Below are positions 5,835-9,472 of a DNA stretch of 9,472 nucleotides, one piece after another. The stretch spans positions 1-9,472 of the forward strand of contig DATDVD010000153.1 of the NCBI GenBank assembly GCA_035290065.1. Reading direction: 5' to 3'. Position numbers and translations under genes: made by a program. The notes beneath the pieces were generated by a model. It was not told the DNA's origin. It made no database searches and worked only from the letters and a program-made list of their open reading frames with translations. Within the stretch, counting starts at the first letter, position 1; each line of letters begins with the position of its first letter. Origin of the DNA: DATDVD01 sp035290065 (GTDB lineage Bacteria > Pseudomonadota > Gammaproteobacteria > Coxiellales > Coxiellaceae).

Positions 5835-6980
5835 ATGCCCACAAATAGCAACCCTGCTCTTGCTGCTCCTCACAACCCTGATGACGCGCAGGCTGAGCAT
5901 CTAGAACCTGTAGCAACCCCTTCCCCACTCACCCGAAAAAAGAAACGCCCCTTAACACCCTACGATGCGTGGCTTTATTTTTTGGTGTTCACGTTTGCAT
6001 TGGTAAATGCTGCGCTTTATTTAAAATTATTATTATACGCACCCGGATTTTTTGATAAAACAGATTACACGGTGAATCCGCATCGCAGCCCTTTCCAACT
6101 GGTTTATTTTTCCGCAATAATGGGTTTAGTTGGCCTGCCTATTTTAATGAGTAATCTGTTGGGTATGAAACGGGAGTTTGATAAAACACTCTCTACCGAT
6201 CCTGTCAAAAAGGGTAAGCGCGTTTCTCTTAACCCCTCAGAAGAAGCAGTAGCCTTATTTACTGCTTTTTTAAAAACGATTGGTCCTGCTGGTGGGCTTT
6301 TATATATTTTGGAAAAAATTCCTCATAAACAGTGGGGATTTGCAGGCCTTATATTGCTAACGGCGCTGGCTAGTCTCGGTAATTTTTATGCGCAATATGC
6401 GATTTTTAAACGGTCAACTCAACTTCGGAAATCAACACCCCAACCGACGGTTATCACGCCTGAGGGAGTGGGTATTAAATTGCTCGCGGCAGGGTATGCC
6501 GTAAATAATGGGATGCCCTACTTTTTATCGTATTGCGCGCTTCCGCAGGAATTTGGGCTTTTAAGCCATCATTTAACGTTTAGTGGCCAACCGGTGGAAA
6601 TGGTGGGTATGGCAATTGTTGCGCTTTTTACACTTATTTTAATTTACCGAAATTATTCGGGATATAAGCATCGAATTAGCCAGTTGGATCCTAGCCAATT
6701 GAAAAGCAATTTTTCAGATATCATGGGGCTGACGGGAATATTCTTTAAAACTTTCATTTCCATGCTGGCATTGATGATGTTCTGCCATCAATTGGCAGGG
6801 GCGGATATGCTCACCTCGGCTGCTATCGGAGGCAGTGTGAGCCTCTTTAGTTCCGTAGGGATGTTTGCCGGAGAAATGACGGTGTTTGCTAAACTGAAAG
6901 GGAAAACCTCTTCACCCACGGTTGTAGTAGGCAATCCATTAACAGTGGGAGGCCCCTCAAAAGGCATGGCACCTACCTAA
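5835..6980 (+). CDS. Unknown polytopic membrane protein
   Basis: Not recognised. The 381 residues begin with a Pro/Ala-rich, probably disordered cytoplasmic segment (1-32) and a basic patch RKKKR (34-38). About eight hydrophobic segments follow: 44-68, 87-109, 137-159, 168-191, 213-235 (moderate), 255-272, 303-321 and 324-351. The tail (352-381) is Gly/Pro/Ser/Thr-rich. No transporter, enzyme or receptor motif is evident. The ATG at 5835 is the first Met in frame and precedes the basic patch; AGAG about 9 nt upstream is a poor ribosome site. It is divergent from the MFS gene and ends in its own terminator. Unlike the other unknown genes here it has no PmrA-type box, so it may belong to a different regulon even though it lies between candidate effector genes. 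Confidence 0.8.
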   Translation: MPTNSNPALAAPHNPDDAQAEHLEPVATPSPLTRKKKRPLTPYDAWLYFLVFTFALVNAALYLKLLLYAPGFFDKTDYTVNPHRSPFQLVYFSAIMGLVGLPILMSNLLGMKREFDKTLSTDPVKKGKRVSLNPSEEAVALFTAFLKTIGPAGGLLYILEKIPHKQWGFAGLILLTALASLGNFYAQYAIFKRSTQLRKSTPQPTVITPEGVGIKLLAAGYAVNNGMPYFLSYCALPQEFGLLSHHLTFSGQPVEMVGMAIVALFTLILIYRNYSGYKHRISQLDPSQLKSNFSDIMGLTGIFFKTFISMLALMMFCHQLAGADMLTSAAIGGSVSLFSSVGMFAGEMTVFAKLKGKTSSPTVVVGNPLTVGGPSKGMAPT

Positions 6981-6990
6981 TCTTCCCAGG

Positions 6991-7031
6991 AGCTTGGATT
7001 TTCGGTTCTATTCAATCCAGGCTGCATTTTT
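6991..7031 (+). terminator. Rho-independent terminator after the gene at 5835
   Basis: AGCTTGGATT (6991-7000) pairs with AATCCAGGCT (7014-7023) as a 10-bp stem with one G-U pair and a 13-nt loop. Three bases later comes TTTTT (7027-7031). It begins 10 bp past the stop codon at 6978-6980 and ends just before the next PmrA-type box, insulating the gene at 7078 from read-through. Confidence 0.68.
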
Positions 7032-7037
7032 ATCCTT

Positions 7038-7070
7038 CTTAATACTTTCTTAATAAAAAGAGGGGATAAT
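7038..7070 (+). promoter_or_regulatory. PmrA-type box with -10, facing the gene at 7078
   Basis: Half-site CTTAATACT (7038-7046), 2 nt, half-site CTTAATAAA (7049-7057), 7 nt, then GATAAT (7065-7070). Both half-sites begin with a perfect CTTAAT, the best match in the window to the Legionella/Coxiella PmrA consensus of two CTTAATATT units 2 nt apart. The predicted start, about 7077, is 1 nt before the ATG. The -10 also lies within a small dyad, GGGAT (7063-7067) and ATCCC (7072-7076). Confidence 0.72.
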
Positions 7071-7077
7071 AATCCCT

Positions 7078-8460
7078 ATGAAGCGACAACTCGAGCCTAA
7101 ACTTTTCCAGCGATTGCAAAGAATCTCGGCGTGGGCCAAGGGAGCTTCACCCGGCTATTTTCACTGGAGCAAGATTTACGATATCCAACCCTTCTCTTTC
7201 GAGATCGCCAAAGTGACCGCTCAATCTCGTTGGGGATTAGCTCCTGCTAGAGGATTATTTTTAGCAAATCCACGCGAGCTTCTTAATGCATCCCATTGGC
7301 AAGAGGTTGATATTGAAGTACGCTTCGTCCCTACCGATTCTTCCCTTAAACCTGTGCTATTAACCCCTTCCGAAAAGCAGCTCATGAGTCGTTATGAGAC
7401 ACGACGTTCCAATTATTTTCGAAAATTTATGGCATTCTCTGCCTGGGTGGGAATATTATTACATGCTCAAATAGATACTTTATTGCCGCCTGGGGGAAAC
7501 GCAGGAAATCGAGTAAAACGTTATCTTTTTGGTTTTCTTTTAACGGCTTCGCTTATCGCCGCTGTAGCGCTAGGTGTTTATAGTATTTTAACCGTTTTTT
7601 TTCCGCCTTTAGCCGCTTTACCTTTTATAGCGGCCATAGCTGGGTTTTTACATCTCTTTTATTTTTCCCCTATGGGACTAGCCGGCATAGCCATTGCCCT
7701 ACCTGTAGTGATAGGTATGGTGCTGAGTGTCATTAATGTAATAATTCCTGCCTTTAAACACGCTAAACCTTCTATTCCCACCAACAAGACTATACCTGCT
7801 TCATGGCCGGCTCGCGTTTGCAAATTTTTACTTCAATGTGTCACTGTGCCTTTTTCGTTTGCAGCGCGATTAGTCGCTACGGTGATTTCTGCATTTACAT
7901 GGATTTTAAGCGGGGGACATCGAGAATTTCGCGCCTATGTAGTGCCTTATTCTTATGGTGTATTTTTAAGAGAGCAAATTCAAAACGTGTGGGGCAGCTC
8001 TACTCCAAACGGTGAAAAAAGAAGGGGTGCTGCAGCAGGAGAAGAAAGACGTGAGGATGTGGTTGCTTTGCGTGCCGATCGGAGACAACCAGACTCTCGA
8101 GACGAAGGTTTACGCCCTGCCAGTCCAGGACAACAAGCTCGAGACGCAGATTTACGCCCTGCCAGCGCGGTAGGGGCAGATGCAGCGTTGAAAGAAGGTT
8201 CTGAGGACGATCACGACAATTCTAGAGACGATGCAGGGGAGGCAGCCGCCGCCGATGGTTCTCGGGGAGAGGCTGGAGACGAGGCGACTACTGCCTCAGA
8301 AAGAGAAGCCTCGGATGCCGGCGATGAAGCCTATTCTGAAACAGACGAGGAAGCCTATTCTGAGACAGACGAGGAAGCTCGCACAGATAACGGGTCCCAG
8401 AATGGGGACAATGATTCTATCCTATATCCCACAAGACCTAGTTCTCCTTACTCACGGTAA
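7078..8460 (+). CDS. Unknown membrane protein with acidic repeat tail, candidate Dot/Icm effector (tandem paralogue 1)
   Basis: Not a family I can name. The 460 residues fall into three parts. Residues 1-115 are soluble and mixed alpha/beta in character. Residues 116-281 are hydrophobic, with segments near 149-179, 181-196, 199-224 and 249-279. Residues 300-460 are strongly charged and probably disordered, with LRPAS repeats, the tandem EAYSETDE repeat and many Glu/Asp. Segments IDTLLPPGG (132-140), VFFPPLAALP (173-182), IAIALPV (204-210) and KFLLQCVTVP (249-258) recur in the gene at 8559, so the two are paralogues. No signal peptide or catalytic motif is seen. Glu-rich blocks near the C-terminus are a feature of many Dot/Icm effectors, but are not proof. 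The ATG at 7078 has no ribosome site and lies about 1 nt from the predicted transcript start. The PmrA-type box upstream is the main reason to suspect an effector. Confidence 0.82.
   Translation: MKRQLEPKLFQRLQRISAWAKGASPGYFHWSKIYDIQPFSFEIAKVTAQSRWGLAPARGLFLANPRELLNASHWQEVDIEVRFVPTDSSLKPVLLTPSEKQLMSRYETRRSNYFRKFMAFSAWVGILLHAQIDTLLPPGGNAGNRVKRYLFGFLLTASLIAAVALGVYSILTVFFPPLAALPFIAAIAGFLHLFYFSPMGLAGIAIALPVVIGMVLSVINVIIPAFKHAKPSIPTNKTIPASWPARVCKFLLQCVTVPFSFAARLVATVISAFTWILSGGHREFRAYVVPYSYGVFLREQIQNVWGSSTPNGEKRRGAAAGEERREDVVALRADRRQPDSRDEGLRPASPGQQARDADLRPASAVGADAALKEGSEDDHDNSRDDAGEAAAADGSRGEAGDEATTASEREASDAGDEAYSETDEEAYSETDEEARTDNGSQNGDNDSILYPTRPSSPYSR
8096..8165 (+). repeat. Two 28-bp direct repeats in the tail of the gene at 7078
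   Basis: 8096-8123 and 8138-8165 match at 26 of 28 positions. Both start CTCGAGACG and end TTTACGCCCTGCCAG. The 42-bp period keeps frame; the units encode SRDEGLRPAS and ARDADLRPAS within the disordered tail. Confidence 0.85.
8326..8373 (+). repeat. Two tandem 24-bp repeats encoding EAYSETDE
   Basis: 8326-8349 and 8350-8373 are head-to-tail copies with a single difference (A or G at the 15th base). Each encodes EAYSETDE, and GAAGC at 8374 begins a third, degenerate unit. The in-frame tandem organisation suggests recent expansion by slippage or unequal crossing-over. Confidence 0.88.
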
Positions 8461-8479
8461 TTTTAAGAACACTCGCCTT

Positions 8480-8500
8480 AATCCAGGCTGGAAGGATTTT
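8480..8500 (+). terminator. Weak possible terminator between the tandem paralogues
   Basis: AATCC (8480-8484) can pair with GGATT (8494-8498) around a 9-nt loop, and the stem runs straight into TTTT. The stem is only 5 bp and the T-run is short. CTTAAT/ATTAAG bases outside it may add pairing. It occupies the same relative place as the good terminator before the gene at 7078. Confidence 0.27.
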
Positions 8501-8519
8501 CATTAAGCTTCAAAGGGCC

Positions 8520-8552
8520 TTTAATATTACCTTAACAAATTCTGCCTATAAT
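8520..8552 (+). promoter_or_regulatory. PmrA-type box with consensus -10, facing the gene at 8559
   Basis: Half-site TTTAATATT (8520-8528), 2 nt, half-site CTTAACAAA (8531-8539), 7 nt, then TATAAT (8547-8552), a perfect -10. The first half-site differs from CTTAATATT only at its first base. The predicted start falls on or next to the A of the ATG at 8559, giving a leaderless message. Confidence 0.72.
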
Positions 8553-8558
8553 TAAAGA

Positions 8559-9472
8559 ATGAGCCTCCATGATGCCTCTCAAGAACAGTTAACCGACATG
8601 TTATATGCGGAAGGTAGCACACCTCCCTATTGGGAAAGACGTCATATTGTAGAGCCCCAAACAGGCCATTTCAGCAATTTATTGACGAAGGCTAGGGTGC
8701 AGTGGGGTTTAAATCCTTCTCCGGAGTTATTCCGTGATGCAACAAGACAACAACCCACAAAAAGTTGGGCACGGGTAGCTTACCGTCCTAGCTTTAGCCA
8801 AGACGGATATACGACTCTGGTTCTTTTAACACATGAAGAATTCCAAAAGGCGGCCTTGCTCAATAAACGCCGTTTCAATATTCCTCGACAAGTAATGGCC
8901 TTCTGTGCCGCCCTGGTGAATGGGTTAGAGGTTAAAATAGATGCGCTCTTTCCCGCAGGAGGCTCTCAATTTAAACAGTTCGTGTTTACCTCTGTGTTAC
9001 TTCTATCCGTAGCCGTAGGCCTTTACCTCCTTTTAACAATTTTTTTTCCTCCTTTGGTCGCTTTACCCCTAATAGGTGCTCTAGTCATCCATTTTTCCCC
9101 GGCGGTTTTGGCCTCTCTGGCTATCGCTTTGCCTGCGCTAACGGGTGTAATACTAGGTTTCTTTAAAGACAAGCCGCCTGAAACGACCTCTGTTCTTGCT
9201 TCCGGACCCGCACGATTCTTTAAATTTTTATTACAATGTGTGACCGTTCCTATTTCTTTGGTGGGACGCGTGCTCACCACGACATTGGGTTCTCTTCTGG
9301 AGGGAATTTTCAGTGGCTTTCAATTAAGACCCCACGTCGATGTGATTCCGATGGGTTGGTTTCCGGGTGCGAAAAGCAGGGCTATGGCTGCGGCTGAAGC
9401 ACGGTTGGGCATTTCAAAGCCTGCAGCATCAGGAGCTGCAGCACGGCCAGGTTCACCGGGGGCAAGCGATGC
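8559..9472 (+). CDS. Unknown membrane protein, candidate Dot/Icm effector (tandem paralogue 2, cut by the right edge)
   Basis: The frame is open from the ATG at 8559 to the window end (304 codons), with no stop, so the C-terminus is missing. It is a diverged paralogue of the gene at 7078: IDALFPAGG (127-135), IFFPPLVALP (161-170), LAIALPALTG (187-196) and KFLLQCVTVP (222-231) line up with it in the same order. Layout is the same: a soluble N-terminal part (1-110), hydrophobic segments near 140-163, 165-179, 182-202 and 222-252, then an Ala/Gly/Pro/Ser-rich tail that begins about residue 270 and runs off the edge. The tail is not acidic so far, unlike in the first paralogue. The ATG at 8559 is preferred because homology begins soon after; it has no real ribosome site and coincides with the predicted transcript start. 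The next in-frame Met (codon 14) also lacks a ribosome site. Function unknown; the effector idea rests on its PmrA-type box. Confidence 0.8.
   Translation, partial: MSLHDASQEQLTDMLYAEGSTPPYWERRHIVEPQTGHFSNLLTKARVQWGLNPSPELFRDATRQQPTKSWARVAYRPSFSQDGYTTLVLLTHEEFQKAALLNKRRFNIPRQVMAFCAALVNGLEVKIDALFPAGGSQFKQFVFTSVLLLSVAVGLYLLLTIFFPPLVALPLIGALVIHFSPAVLASLAIALPALTGVILGFFKDKPPETTSVLASGPARFFKFLLQCVTVPISLVGRVLTTTLGSLLEGIFSGFQLRPHVDVIPMGWFPGAKSRAMAAAEARLGISKPAASGAAARPGSPGASD

Noticed and set aside
5794..5928. Upstream extension of the MFS gene to an ATG at 5928
   Set aside because: The extra 45 residues are Cys/Gln/Trp-rich and not membrane-like. They also lie opposite the start of the gene at 5835, whereas the ATG at 5793 gives a normal MFS N-terminus.
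8170..8180. GTAGGGGCAGA inside the tail of the gene at 7078, identical to the ends of the 191-269 element
   Set aside because: No hairpin partner, core or second arm is nearby. It is in frame in low-complexity sequence, so it is probably chance.
8231..8506. Second reading frame over the end of the gene at 7078
   Set aside because: It is out of frame with the repeat-encoding tail and owes its openness to base composition. The in-frame 24-bp repeats support the main gene.

Overview
The window looks like chromosomal DNA of a gammaproteobacterium, most likely a host-associated member of the Legionellales (Legionella/Coxiella-like). Two observations support this. First, the left part carries the gammaproteobacterial housekeeping order rlmE-ftsH-folP. 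Second, several genes to the right are preceded by tandem direct repeats that match the PmrA box known from Legionella and Coxiella, where PmrA switches on genes for Dot/Icm (type IVB) secreted effectors. Genus and species cannot be read from the sequence alone.

Layout. 1-171 (-): start of folP, cut by the window edge, with unusual active-site loops. 172-475: gene-free, holding two palindromic repeat elements whose arms match but whose cores are inverted relative to each other. 476-2479 (-): ftsH, complete. 2537-2651: a 115-bp MITE-like element with perfect 29-bp terminal inverted repeats, wedged between ftsH and rlmE. 2655-3269 (-): rlmE. 3270-3445: a divergent control region with two PmrA-type boxes pointing outward. 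3446-4537 (+): unknown protein with four N-terminal membrane segments and a soluble C-terminal domain. 4543-5793 (-): MFS transporter, convergent with the previous gene. 5835-6980 (+): unknown polytopic membrane protein, followed by a good Rho-independent terminator. 7078-8460 (+) and 8559-9472+ (+): two tandem paralogues of an unrecognised membrane protein family, each behind its own PmrA-type box. The second is cut by the right edge.

The main result is that four promoters share one geometry: two 9-nt half-sites resembling CTTAATATT, 11 nt apart start to start, then exactly 7 nt, then a -10 hexamer. Three of them drive unrecognised membrane protein genes, which makes 3446-4537 and the tandem pair candidate PmrA-regulated Dot/Icm effectors. 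The fourth faces rlmE-ftsH-folP. In two of the three candidate genes the -10 lies so close to the only plausible ATG that the mRNA would be leaderless or nearly so. Regulation and secretion are inferences from DNA pattern and family knowledge. No function can be assigned to the candidate effectors from sequence alone.
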